Below are positions 26,662 to 37,545 of a stretch of DNA of 64,000 bases, piece by piece. This stretch comes from Phytoseiulus persimilis (lineage: Eukaryota; Arthropoda; Arachnida; Mesostigmata; Phytoseiidae). Numbering within the stretch: the first letter of the stretch is position 1; each line of letters begins with the position of its first letter. Both the position numbers and the translations under genes were made by a program. The notes under the pieces are model-generated. The model ran no database searches. It was not told the DNA's origin and was given only the letters and a program-made list of their open reading frames with translations. Where the stretch lies: NCBI GenBank assembly GCA_037576195.1, contig CM075104.1, positions 26,986,211 through 27,050,210 on the forward strand, read 5' to 3'.

Positions 26662-29600
26662 CTAAGCGCTTCTTAAGGGCTTTGCGTCGTCGCGCAAGAG
26701 TTCAGCGATCATTGAAATTTCTTCTGGGAACTGTTTAAAGCAGGCCATCGTTTCCCAGAGGATTTTGGCAATGATTCTGTTGTCACTCTCGTTGACCGGG
26801 ATATTCTGCGACAGAGTAGGCTGCAGTCGGGCGTAAGGCACTCCGATTCCGTAACACCAAGCTCTGGCGCGATCAACATGTCTCCCGTCGGGCTCTGCGA
26901 TCTTGGAAGGACAAGAAGCTGATTAGACATAATTTTCACAAATAGGCAGAGAATACATTTTTTCTGGGCTCGCTAAACCAACCTGCTCCACAGCAAATTT
27001 CATAAGGTGACCAACGGAGTAAGCTACTTTGGCTGCCCCAAACAGCCCGGGGTCCAGCCGGAGAGCATCGATGGTTCCTGCCGACGCTGACGGTCGCATA
27101 CCACCCCCAACCGAAAGTACGATGTCCACATCATAACACTCGGCTGGCTTATCCTGAGAGAACAGATTACTTCAACAGAGCGTCGTCGAAGTGACCAAAT
27201 CTCTAATTGACTCGGATGGATTCGATCGCCAGCCCACCTGCTGCGGGACTAACCTTCGAAGCAGCGTTGTGCTCAGTGATTTCAGTGATCAGATCCAGGG
27301 TGGGATTATTCGAAATGATTGCACCGTCGAGATACTGCTTGTAAGGCTTGAAAAACGTCGGAGCAGCGCCCGTCGCTCTAGCTGCGGACCATACGAATTC
27401 GTCATCTGGAGCTTCAGGCTTCTTTTCCAACAATGATCGAGGTTTTATGTAATTCCGGAATAACTTCAAACGAGTCGGCCAGGCTTCAGCGTTGACAGCT
27501 GTCACCGCGAACCTGCGTCAGGAGAGTGGGAGAATGAGTTCAGATCGACAGACAGGCTTCGCGCACAGGCTGACACTCAGAGAAGAAGAAGAATACCTGG
27601 GATGTTTGATGTCGGAGAATTTCGTCTCGTCCCCAAATACCTTCTTGAAAAATCCTTCCAGGCCCTCTGTGTCATACGGTCTCGGTCCTACTATAAATTT
27701 TTCTTTCAACCGGAACGCGGTGCGAAAAGCGTGGTCTATCTTGTGGCCTGATCAGCGGGAACTCGAAATTAATATCCAAGCCCAATATGAGTTTTGAGGC
27801 AGGGGATTTCCCCAACGACATATCTGCTCGGGGAGCTTGAACTACAGACTGAGCGTCGAAACTCACCACAGGCCAAACAGCATGTTGAAATGCCACCAGC
27901 GCTTGTACCGATAGCCCAATCGATACAATTAAAAATGGGTTGTCCTATGACTTCTTCCAGGCATTTCAGCGTTCTCAGTGTAACCAAACCTTTGACACCG
28001 CCGCCGTCGACGGACAGAGCACGGCAACGCTTCCCTTTGTATAAACCCCTGCGTTTTCGTTCCAACGTCTCTCTCAGGATGTCCGCACCCAATTCTTCAT
28101 CGAAAACTGAATGGAAACATAGAGAATCAGATGCTCCCCAATGCATCGCTCGGCATGGAACGTGTGGACCCTCAAGAAAAAGCCGACGTACTCTTCATGC
28201 GGTCCTTGCAGAAGTCTGGAGGAGGGACCCCATCAAAGCTGCCATCCGGACTGCATCCGTCCGTGCATCCGGGGCTCTTCTTCGAGCATCGTTTTGCACC
28301 CACTGCATGGAGGGTGAAGAGTAATTGATCCAACCGAGGCGTGTGCGTTGTAGAAGCCATCACTGCGGCGATGTGACGAGCAGTTTCTCCAGCGTCATTG
28401 ACACTGTTGAGATCTGCACCGAACGCCAGTAGTATTTGGACGATCGAGAGCCCGTCATGCTGTCGGAGTTACAACTGATGACCTTAAATGCCACAAGTAG
28501 ACTCGCGACCTTCTGAGGCCAGCAAGCAGCGATCTCTCGACCGAACTCCCGTTGTTTCCTCATCTCTTACGAACCTTCTGTCGCCCGTAATTTTTTTGCT
28601 CAACTTTCTGTTTGAAGAGCATCCATGCGTCCTGAGGCTTGGGCACCCTCGCCGATCGCACAGCGACGTGCAGGGGTGTGTCTCCGCCACTACCTCGTGC
28701 GTTGACATCTGCGCCTTCTATAAGCAGCCAGATGAGTGAGTCCAGACGCCGCTTTGACGCAACAACGTGCAGTGCTGTGTCGCCGCTCACGTTGGTTGCG
28801 TTCAAATCACATCCGATGTCGATCAGAATCTCCAAAGACTGAAAAACAGAGAGGTGAAGCTTATCCCCCAGGCCTGCGGCCCACGACCAATAGGTCTCCA
28901 TTTTCGCTCTTCAACACGGAGGTTAGAGGTCCTCTTGGCGCTACATTCGAACCAAGTTCGATCCCAACTCACGGCTCGGTTCTTCACCCAATGCAGTGGC
29001 GTTCCACCCTTCTTCATTTGTCGTTCGCTGAAGAGGCCGAGATCTTTTTCTCCTAGGAGTCTGAAAAACTGCAGCGAGTCAGGGCACTGCAAAATGGAGC
29101 GACTCCCGATCAAAGTAGTGAACAGATCGAAACATCATGAGAGCGCACCTATATTGCGACCTTGTTCCTTGGAAATTACTCCCGAACGAAGCCGAGTTCA
29201 CATCCGCGCCTAGCTTCAACAATTGCTCAACGCATGCAGTCAAGCCGGCGATGCATGCAGCTCGCAAAGGGGTTTCGCCATCAACGTTCTTCTGGTTCAT
29301 GCCTCTGGACGCACCAGGACCTTTACAAATCATCTGGAAAGGAAAGTCTGTGTGGACCGAATTCCTCGATATCAAAGAGGAAAATTGAGTAATTGAATAT
29401 ATAGCCATCCGTTTAAGCGGCGCCTGTACTTACTTCGAGGAAATATTTGCTCTCCGCTTTGACGGCGTAATGGAATGGGGAATTGTTGCGGTTGTCGACG
29501 ACATCCACACGAGCGCCTTGATCGAGGAGGATTTGCAGAGCGGGTCCGTTTTGCAGCTCGATCGCTAAATGCAGTGCTGTTTTGCCTGTCACCTCACATT

Positions 29601-30911
29601 TTGTATCGATATACCTGAAAACCGTTTCGTTTTAGATCAGTTGGGGGTGCTTCTATCCCCATCCTGGAGACTCTCCGCCTTCGGGATTCAAATCGGGGGA
29701 GTGAGCGATGAAGGAAGGACGATTGAGAGACTCACTTGACCACTGCTGGACTCTTGAGAATGTCCAGTAAAGCCAAAGAGACAGCAATATGTCCTACCGA
29801 CCACGAAGGATTCTCCAGGGCGCAGTTGCTGTAGTTCCGGAGAAGTTCTTTGCTTGGGAAAGACTCGTGAACTTGAAGGAGCTGCGGAAGCTTGGTCCGG
29901 AGAAGTGCGAATTGCTGCCGCGCTTCACCGTTGTCAACAAAGCGCCGGAGGCTGAAAATTGTTCCGATGAGGTTCGGAGGCGCTGAGAAGGATCTCGGCC
30001 CTCCATTGACCCGTTACTTCACGCTGGCATCGATCAGTTATCGAACCCACCTGACTCCATGTTCTTTGTTTTTGATATTCCTCACAATCAAGTCGAATTT
30101 ACACAGCGGTTTCTCATCTTTGAGTTTGTTGTTGTTTTCCCGCTGAGGCTCTGGCAGTTCGAAAAGGACGATCTCATCCGTCTCATCGTCCACTTTGCAC
30201 TCTTTGTAGCAGGTGAAACGGATGTCCCGCACTTCTCGAGGATCGTCATTTCCTGTAACACAATATCCACGATGAAATGCGTCACTCACATGTTCCCTTG
30301 GAATCAGCCGGCCTTAACGAGAACCAAAATGACGCCATCCTTCGTCAAGAGAGACCCTCGAAACTTCGAGGAAGTCTATGCCCTCATGCACGCGAAGCTG
30401 ATACGCTCCACGCTATGGGATAAAATCCGAGTTCTCCGGCTCTGATCATAATCATCGACAAGCAGAATAGGTCGCACGTGGAGGAAGCATTTTATTCAAT
30501 GAACTCCATCAGCGACAGAGCAGCGCTGCCCATTTAGCCGGGTTCTGAATGAATCACAACAGATGACTCGAGCGAGTTTTGCCACCAGTAGTGGAGTTCT
30601 GCTCAGGAATTATGTTCCGCATTGTGAGCACGGTCGCCATCGCTGAGGATCAGCTTACAATTTAGCAGGCTCTCAAGGTGGTCTTGCAGTTTATCAAGCA
30701 GATCGTATCGCGACGTGTGACTCAATACCACAGAATTTTCATTAGATGTGATCGGTTCAAAACAACCAATGAGCTCAAAAAATCCGGAGTCTCATAATTC
30801 TCGATCACGCATTCGATATACAAGATCAGACGCTTGGACGAGTCGGAGATTCCTGCCCGCTGCTATTCAATACTCACCTGCGTAGAAGTTGAGAATTTTG
30901 AGAAGAGCCAT
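26662..30911 (-). CDS. PLA2G6: calcium-independent phospholipase A2 (iPLA2-VIA/beta), thirteen exons
   Basis: This enzyme hydrolyses the sn-2 acyl chain of phospholipids without calcium, in membrane remodelling and mitochondrial lipid maintenance. Exons, 5' to 3': 30911-30878, 30252-30051, 29951-29736, 29614-29434, 29333-29149, 29060-28973, 28838-28647, 28459-28192, 28106-27867, 27747-27597, 27512-27254, 27153-26983, 26901-26662; phases agree, giving 808 residues, against 806 in the human long form. The N-terminal region has NPSWSVGHIAV. Ankyrin repeats run from about residue 150 to 420 (TGKTALHLAIEL, VDGETPLRAACIAG, SGDTALHVVAS, GGDTPLHVAVRS). The patatin domain has the glycine-rich DGGGVKG (about 489-495), the lipase motif GTSAG with catalytic Ser about 524, and the catalytic Asp in LDGA (about 648) followed by NNPTLD. 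The C-terminus includes DRARAWCYGIGVPY. The 34-bp first exon (MALLKILNFYA) is fixed by its GTGAGT donor and phase. The junction between 29149 and 29060 is the least certain. Confidence 0.94.
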
Positions 30912-32145
30912 AATGTGGCAGTTTCAGTCGAGTTTCGTCGAGGCTTCTCAAGTGACAGCTCGAAGATACGGACGCTGCGATCCCCCACCTGAGGTCTTCT
31001 CGGAATTTCGTGTTCCACCAAGACCCCGCGTACACTCACAGGAGTCCATTCTTCAATTTACTCGGTCAACCGTAGCTTCACGGAATCTTCTCGCACTCAT
31101 AACTGTAGTTTGATGTCAGCTCCTCGTCCAAAGCGCCGAACTTGCCCAAGTCAAGTTTCCCAGAAGTAACTCAACAGGTTCTCTTTCCGCGACGATGCTT
31201 CTGCGATCAAGTCTCCAGACTCACAACTGGTCGACTAGACTAGCCGTCAGTTACCGGACTCACGGAATAGCGCAGGCCGCGGCCGCTAGTGTTGTTCTTC
31301 TCTTGTTCCAGAGTAAGGCCACACCACACACCAACCACTCACAGCCGGTCGCTAATGCCGGCGCTAGCGCAGCGATGGTGATGGTGCCGCTGTTTGAAGC
31401 GATGGAGATTCTCGTGGCGTTACCGCGGCTGCTGCTAAGTATACACACTGGCCGCTCCCTTCTTGGCGGAGAGGAAAACATCACCGATTGTGGAGAGAGT
31501 GTAGCAAGCATGGGACTACTCAGCTTGTGGCAAGAGCTGCAATCCCTCTTCCCAACCGGAGTCGATCGGGTATCGAATGGGGCGCTCGAAAGTTCCAGCC
31601 GCGAGCTGTGATGAGACGATAAAGAGTTCTCTAAGCGGGCAGCACGCTCTGCTGATGGTTTGGCGTCATAACTGATCCTCTCACAGATCAGATCTACGCT
31701 GCTCTCGTTTGTCGACGATGATAATCACCAGAGCCTGGAAGTTCACGCATCTATCATTCTATACCTCCCATCTATCCATATGGGGAGGCGAATCGATGAG
31801 TCTCTGATGGCTTAGTTCATCAGTTCTCATAGTAATGATGCATAATTCATCGATCTATTCATTTATCCACCCATATATCCATGGATTAATGGATGATGAT
31901 AAATGAATAATGCCCGAACTTCAAAGCTCTGACAATCATCCTTGGAGTCCCACGGGGTCTTAGGCTCGAGGAGCATGAACACTCTCTCCTTGCTCCTGCG
32001 ACGGCCGTATCGGTTGAGCAGATTGAGTCGGGAATCCAGTTGTGAGACATAGACATGGGAATCCGGCCGATTCCGGCGGCCGGGTCGGATGGCTCCAGCA
32101 AGAAGGGCGGCCATATCTACAATGGCGGCGATGGCCGGCGCGGCG
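30912..32145. other. transition zone, no gene recognised
   Basis: A plus-strand frame of 138 codons at 31195-31611 lacks any recognisable domain. Around 31740-31900 there are short imperfect ATCCAT/TCATC repeats. The PLA2G6 promoter should lie at the left edge of this stretch. Confidence 0.35.
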
Positions 32146-32560
32146 CGGTTTTTGAAACTCCGAAAATCTTCGGGTTCCTTATTCCGAAGATTCTCGGAGT
32201 CGTCTTCGGCCATGGCCATGTGGATAGAACTCCGAAAATTTTCGGAGTCGTCTTCGGCCGTGGCCATGTGGATAGATCTCCGAAAACTCTCGGGTTCCCC
32301 AATCCGGAGATTTTCGGAGTCGTCTTTGACCTTGACTATGCGGATTGAGCTCCGAAAATCCTCGGGTTCCCCGATCCGGAGATTCTCGGAGTCGTCTTTG
32401 GCCATGGCTATGTGGATAGCACTCCGAAAATCCTCGGATTCCCCGATCCGGAGATTCTCGGAGTCGTCTTCGACCGTGTCAATGTGGACAGAACTCCGGA
32501 AATTCTCGGGTTCCCCATTCCGAAGATTTCCGGAGTCGTCTTCGATCGTGTCTGTTGAAG
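32146..32560 (+). repeat. 72-bp hairpin repeat (family B), block 1
   Basis: Tandem imperfect units share the arms CTCCGAAAATC and GATTTTCGGAG around a variable loop (often CTCGGGTTCCCCAATCC), joined by a spacer such as GTCTTCGGCCATGGC plus CATGTGGATAGA. One unit lost its loop, so the two arms are fused near 32240. The repeat keeps long open frames on both strands, giving for instance a 24-residue peptide period on the minus strand. I regard these frames as artefacts of the unit length. Confidence 0.85.
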
Positions 32561-32914
32561 AGGAAATTCGTCTTGAGTGGCACACTAGCTAGAGGGCTCC
32601 GTGCACAGGCAGATTCACCTCGCGGACACTGATACGGTAGCAAGGAGAAGACAGTACGGCGTATAGATGAACAGTAGTTTATTCGGGTGTGGAGTATGGT
32701 TATATGGGATGTGATTGGGAGAGTGAGAGTTGTTGAGTTGAGTCTTCGGGGAGTACTTCGAGGGTGTTAGTAATTACGGCACTAAGCCGGGGTTCTAAGG
32801 TTTTCTGATGGAAGGATTGATTACTTTGGCGCCTTGAGTGGCGTGGGTTCTAGTACGAACCGAGTCTGCTGAATCTAGATTCGGATGCATCCGCTTTCGC
32901 GTGTTGCATCTCAA
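32561..32914. other. spacer inside the family B region
   Basis: Unique-looking sequence lies between two family B blocks. No gene, RNA or repeat was recognised. Confidence 0.3.
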
Positions 32915-33110
32915 CAGTGTCAATGTGGATAGAACTCCGGAAATTCTCGGGTTCCCCAATCCGAAAATTTTCGGAGTCGTCTTTGGCCGTGGCTGTGTGG
33001 ATAGATCTCCGAAAATTATAGGGTTCCCCAATCCGGAGATTTTTGGAGTCGTCTTCGGCCGTGGCTATACGGATTGAACTCCGAAAATCGTCGGGTTCCC
33101 CAGTCCGAGA
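32915..33110 (+). repeat. 72-bp hairpin repeat (family B), block 2
   Basis: Nearly three units are in the same orientation as block 1, with GTGGATAGAACTCC, a loop containing CTCGGGTTCCCCAATCC, and TTTTCGGAGTCGTCTT. Confidence 0.85.
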
Positions 33111-33129
33111 ATTCCCAATGTTCTCTCGA

Positions 33130-33850
33130 CATATCCACGGCTGATTCCATTCTGAAAATTTCCGGATGGAGGAACCCGAGGATTTTCGAAGATCTATCCA
33201 CATAGCCACGGCTGCTTCCATTCCGAAATCTTCGGATGGAGGAACCCGAGGACTTTCGGAGTTCTACCCACAAAGGCACGGCTGATTCAATTCCGAAAAT
33301 TTCCGGATGAGGGACCCGAGGATTTTCGGAGATCTATCCACATGGCCACGGTTGAAGACGACTCCGAGAATCTTCGGATGGAGGAACCCGAGGATTCCTT
33401 GAGTTCTACCCACAAAGCCACGGCTGATTCGATTCCGCAAATTTCCGGATGAGGGACCCGAGGATTTTTGGAGTCCTGTCCTCAAAGCCAGGGCTGATTC
33501 CATTCGGAAAATCTTCGGATGGAGGAACCCGAGGATTCTCGGAGTTCTACCCACAAAGCCACGGCTGATTCAATTCCGAAAATTTCCGGATGAGGGACCC
33601 GAGGATTTTCGGAGTTCTATCCACATAGCCACTGCCAAAGACGACTCCGAGAATCTCCGGATCGGGGAACCCGAGGATTTTCGGAGTTCTACCCACAAAG
33701 CCACGGCTGATTTAATTTCGAAAATCTGCGGATGAAGGAACTCGAGGATTTTCGGAGTTCTATCCACGTAGCGAGGGCGGATTCAATTCCGAAAATCTCC
33801 GGATGAAGGAACCTGAGGATTTTCGGAGCTCTATCTACATAGCCACGGCG
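33130..33850 (-). repeat. 72-bp hairpin repeat (family B), block 3, inverted
   Basis: About ten units are reverse-complemented relative to blocks 1 and 2: spacer CTATCCACATAGCCACGG, arms GATTTTCGGAG and CTCCGAAAATC-type, loop GGAACCCGAG. The spacer varies between an ATTCCATTC type and a GACGACTCC type. Blocks 2 and 3 therefore meet head to head around 33110-33140. Confidence 0.85.
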
Positions 33851-34692
33851 ACGCTAGAGACTCTGAAATATCTGAATCTTCCATTCACAATAAAACCCCA
33901 AAATTGTCGGAGTTCTGTCCCGATATTCAACTCCGAGAATCTTCGAAATAGAAAATCCAAGACGCTTTCGCCCGACATATTTCGAGAATTTTTTCGCAAA
34001 CTCTCGGTATATGGAAGGGTCTATCGAGAATCGAGATGGGAACGAGAACTATGAATTTTTCGGTGCCTTCCGTGTGACTGTACCGAGATCGGAACTGTTT
34101 TAAAAGGTTCTCGTTGGGGTTAAGCCTTTGCAAATTGCGCAAGCTGAACGAATTTCTCAGGAGTTCCTTCAAGTCTGGATCTCTAAAACCCCCTCTTCAC
34201 CTTCTGCCTCATGCTCTCCGATGCTAGAGACGGAAAAAGCTTTGGTTTTTTTAATCCACTCATGTTTAATCTTAATGTTGTTTGACAATAAATCATGGAT
34301 AACTTTCTCATGTACTTCCCTAGTACATCATCTTGCTCCAACGTAGTTGGATAATTTCCGATATACATTGTTCTTCAAGGTACATGATGTAACTTACACG
34401 TTGCTTCATGATGATGATGTTGTTATATGATGCTTTTCGATTTCGACATACATGCTTTTCTACATGAAGACTTCCTAGGTCAGTAAACTGATTTACACGA
34501 CTTCTTGCTAGCTTGACCTCACAAGGTTTGCCATGATGAAGGCTTCTGCCCATTTCCCAGCGTTGGGAGCCGCACTGGGAATCGCATCTCCGTGCGCCCC
34601 GAGCGGGAACTCATTTTCATAGCCACCGAAGTTGTTCTCGAACTCGAGGGAGTTGTTTCTGCGGTTGAAGTCAAAATGATCCTGGGCTTGTT
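33851..34692. other. AT-rich unassigned stretch
   Basis: The first part (to about 34050) contains two more decayed fragments with CTCCGAGAATCTTCG-like arms. The remainder, especially 34240-34450, is AT-rich with broken short frames. No gene was recognised. Confidence 0.3.
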
Positions 34693-35584
34693 TCAGAGCC
34701 TTCGGTACCAGCTGCGCATCCGGTGTCGCCGCCGCTTCCGTTTCCGAATGTTTCTCAGAACATCCTTACAGAAGAAGGACACCGGATGGGGTCCCTCGTC
34801 GTCCATGCGGACGCAACTCAAGGTGGTGAGTCCCGTTGGCTTTGAGGTCAGGACCACAGCCGCCAAGAGCCCGCGAAGATTCGTCCATGCGGCTGTGCGA
34901 AGGCGATCCAAGACGCCTCGGAAGTCGACAGCTCGGGCCGACGTCGCGGCCTCCGCTTTGAGCCGTTGCACTCCTGTGGCAAGTGAGCCCCACACATGTG
35001 GTCTTGCATAAGCCTCGACTGGATCGCTCTCGATGGCATTTTCATCCTTCCACGTCACCGTGTGCACCGAGAACATTGGGCTCTTGCCCGTAACAAGAAC
35101 GTCCATGCGATCAATGAACCGAACGTGTTCGATCGTCAACAGCTTTTTTTGAGAAGGCGTCAGCATCTCCAAAAACTTCAACGATCTTGTCGGTGGGGAT
35201 CGGCACTGACGCTAGCGCTGCTATGCGCGCCTGCAATGTCTTGTATGATTCTTCGGAGTGGCCGACCACTGCTGGGTCTGACTCCTCTTGGCTGTGAGTC
35301 AGAGTTCTTTTAGGTGCACTCACAACCATTTGCGGCAAGCTCTTGCGTTTGCGTTCCGAGGCCGCCGGCCGGGACTCTCCAGCGGCATTGAGTATTGGTC
35401 GTGAATTTTCGTGGCCGATGACTTCAGGCAATTGCGCGACTTTGACTGCTGGCAATGTTCCTGCACGGACGAATCCTTGATATGAAGGAGATTGCACGAC
35501 GTTGACTGCAAGCGACGTTCCTGCACGAACTACACTGCCCGACGAAATGATAGCCCGACTGCTTTTTGGCTCAAAAAATCTCAT
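34693..35584 (-). pseudogene. unidentified ORF pair separated by a frameshift at an A7 run
   Basis: Two long minus-strand frames overlap: the upstream one (35584-35111, 157 codons) and the downstream one (35181-34693, 162 codons). Both look protein-like up to and from the overlap: the first runs through SYKTLQARIAALASVPIPTD, the second through KKLLTIEHVRFIDRMDVLV and WGSLATGVQRLKAEAATSA. The switch falls at a run of seven A residues on the minus strand near 35146, consistent with an indel in a homopolymer or a sequencing error. I do not recognise a family. Lying among transposons, it may be a decayed element ORF. Confidence 0.4.
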
Positions 35585-35851
35585 TTTCTCGGAAACACTC
35601 GGCGATTCTCCCCCGGGGCCGAAACATCTCCCGATTCGAAATCCAGAGTTAGATTCTCATACTCCTCGGCTTCAAATCTCGGAACTTAATCAGAAAAAGT
35701 GAGTTTTCGGGGCCGACAAATATATAGCACGGTAGCGCGGAATCCCGGCTGAGACGCTCGCCTGAACAAGTATGACAACGAAGTTGGGTCCACGACAATA
35801 AGCCTCCTAGTTGCCGGATTCTCTCCACTCCATTTCGGTGCTGATTCCGCC

Positions 35852-36166
35852 ATGGGTCGGGGCAACGCTCTCGTTGGAAGTGAAAAATTTGTTATCCTGC
35901 GACTTCATGCGCAGAACAAGTCGCAAACCGAGATTTCTCGAATGACCGGTCGCAGCCGGAAGGTGATCAGGAAGAGGAGGAGCTCGGGACGTCCGAGCGT
36001 CATCACGAGACGACAGGAAAGAACTCCACTACGAGCCGCGTCGAACAGTTCTCGGTCGGCTGGGGAGATCGCGAAAGCCGCGGGAGTGTCCTGCAGTGTA
36101 CGGACGGTGCGAAGAGTGATCAAGCGCGCTCCACACTTAAAAAGGAAGAAGTTACGCGCCACTTAG
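35852..36166 (+). pseudogene. Tc1/mariner-like transposase, N-terminal DNA-binding fragment
   Basis: The frame begins MGRGNALVGSEKFVILRLHA, then KSQTEISRMTGRS and a Gly-Arg-Pro linker (SSGRPSVITRRQ), then ASNSSRSAGEIAKAAGV and SVRTVRRVIKRAPHLKRKK. This is the paired-like layout of two helix-turn-helix domains joined by a GRPR-type linker, as in Tc1-family transposases. The frame stops right after the second domain. The DDE catalytic part is missing and I see no remnant of it downstream, so the copy is dead. Confidence 0.7.
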
Positions 36167-37332
36167 CTCCGGTCTGATCGTCTTTTCTCGCTTCGTAGTT
36201 GATCATAATGCCGCGGCTCTTAAAGTTTTTGATCGGTTGATTGAATCGGCATTCGACTGCCTCAGCCGTCATTAATTTCATCGCGTGTCTTGGATTAGCT
36301 GCTTGTTCATTCAAAAAATGCTCAAGGGCGCAATCCAGGCCTCAGACGCTCCACAGCTCTTTCTGCTCGTTGAGTACATCCTTCATGACTTGATTGATCG
36401 GAGATTTGTCCATAGACGGACACCAGTCGCCGGAATAATCCATCTGACACCTGGAACACAAAATGTCACATGAATACTATAAATATGAAGTCTTTTTGGA
36501 CACGGACGCGACATTGTCGATGCACGTTTCTCCGGGAAGAAATGAGGAATCCGAAGATTATCGGAAGGATATCCAGATAGTCAGGACAAGATTCGGACAA
36601 GAAGACAGCCCATTACTGATCTTCTGGCAAACCAGGATACACGATTGCTAAGGCAGATTATATTATCAGGCGACACAGGACACTATTTTGTCGTATCAAA
36701 GAACGATCGCCGAAGCAAATGTACAGTCAGAACAAAATCCATAGCGAGGACAGAGGCAGTAAGAGACTGCTACTCGTGGCGTATTTGTTCAAAAATCACG
36801 AACGGGCACATCGCCAGTGATGTATTTATGTCGGCGCTGTTGTGATGGTTCACATTTTATACTACCTTTTTAAATAAAGAGTTACTGAATCTGAATCTGA
36901 ATTCTATTCCGAAAATCATCGGATCGAATGATGGACCCGAAGATCATCGGAATGATTTCCAACGAGCCCTGAATCCCACACCGTTTCCGCTCGCAAGGAT
37001 CAATCCCGCGAGTTCGCTCGAAACCAGTGGTATCATCACTGAAATCGGTTCCAGAGGAGGCTTCAACCTGCGAGCGACTTCCCCACGCACAATAATCGTA
37101 GGATTCGGTCGATTTTGAGCGAGAACGAGCCAAATCTTTTCTCCCTTGCTTACGGCCAATTGAGATCTCAGAGGGGAGATTGCGGTTGAATCGACGAGTA
37201 TTTGCAGATGGAATTCACGAGGGCTCATCTGCTCTCATGAGAGCAACCATTCCTAAGAAAAAATAGTTCTCGAACTTACGTTTCTGTTGCGTTTCAATAA
37301 CTTTTTCGAGAGCTGAAAAACGAACCTCACAC
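36167..37332. other. unassigned repeat-rich stretch, with a possible retroelement 3' end
   Basis: Between about 36480 and 36905 the sequence ends in TTTAAATAAAGAG followed by GAATCTGAATCTGAATT. A polyadenylation-like signal followed by a short tandem tail resembles the 3' end of some non-LTR elements, but no coding part is identifiable. Positions 36900-36960 carry degenerate family B-like arms (TTCCGAAAATCATCGG). A minus-strand frame at 37228-36944 has no recognised domain. Confidence 0.3.
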
Positions 37333-37389
37333 TCACAACACAAATCTCAAATGGTTCCGGCCATCTTCTTCTTCATAGGCATCGAGAGA

Positions 37390-37545
37390 CGGCAGAACTC
37401 GGATTTGGAAATCATCGGATTGATTAATCCGAAGATTGTCGGAATGATATCTAAACAGCCAGGACAGAATTCTATCCCGAGAATCATCGGAACGATGAAT
37501 CCGAGAATTATCCGAATGATATCGAGTGAATTTGTGGATGGGATT
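37390..37545 (+). repeat. diverged family B-like units
   Basis: Units alternate AATCATCGGA and ATCCGAAGATT-like arms (for example at 37411 and 37428, again at 37475 and 37498). They form imperfect inverted pairs like the neighbouring family B units but are clearly diverged. Confidence 0.5.

Noticed and set aside
29681-29700. A GATTCAAATC sequence resembling a tRNA B box.
   Set aside because: No matching A box or acceptor stem at the right distance; it lies within a PLA2G6 intron.
31195-31611. A 138-codon plus-strand frame just upstream of PLA2G6.
   Set aside because: The amino-acid composition is unremarkable, and no domain or splice evidence was found. It probably overlaps the PLA2G6 promoter region.
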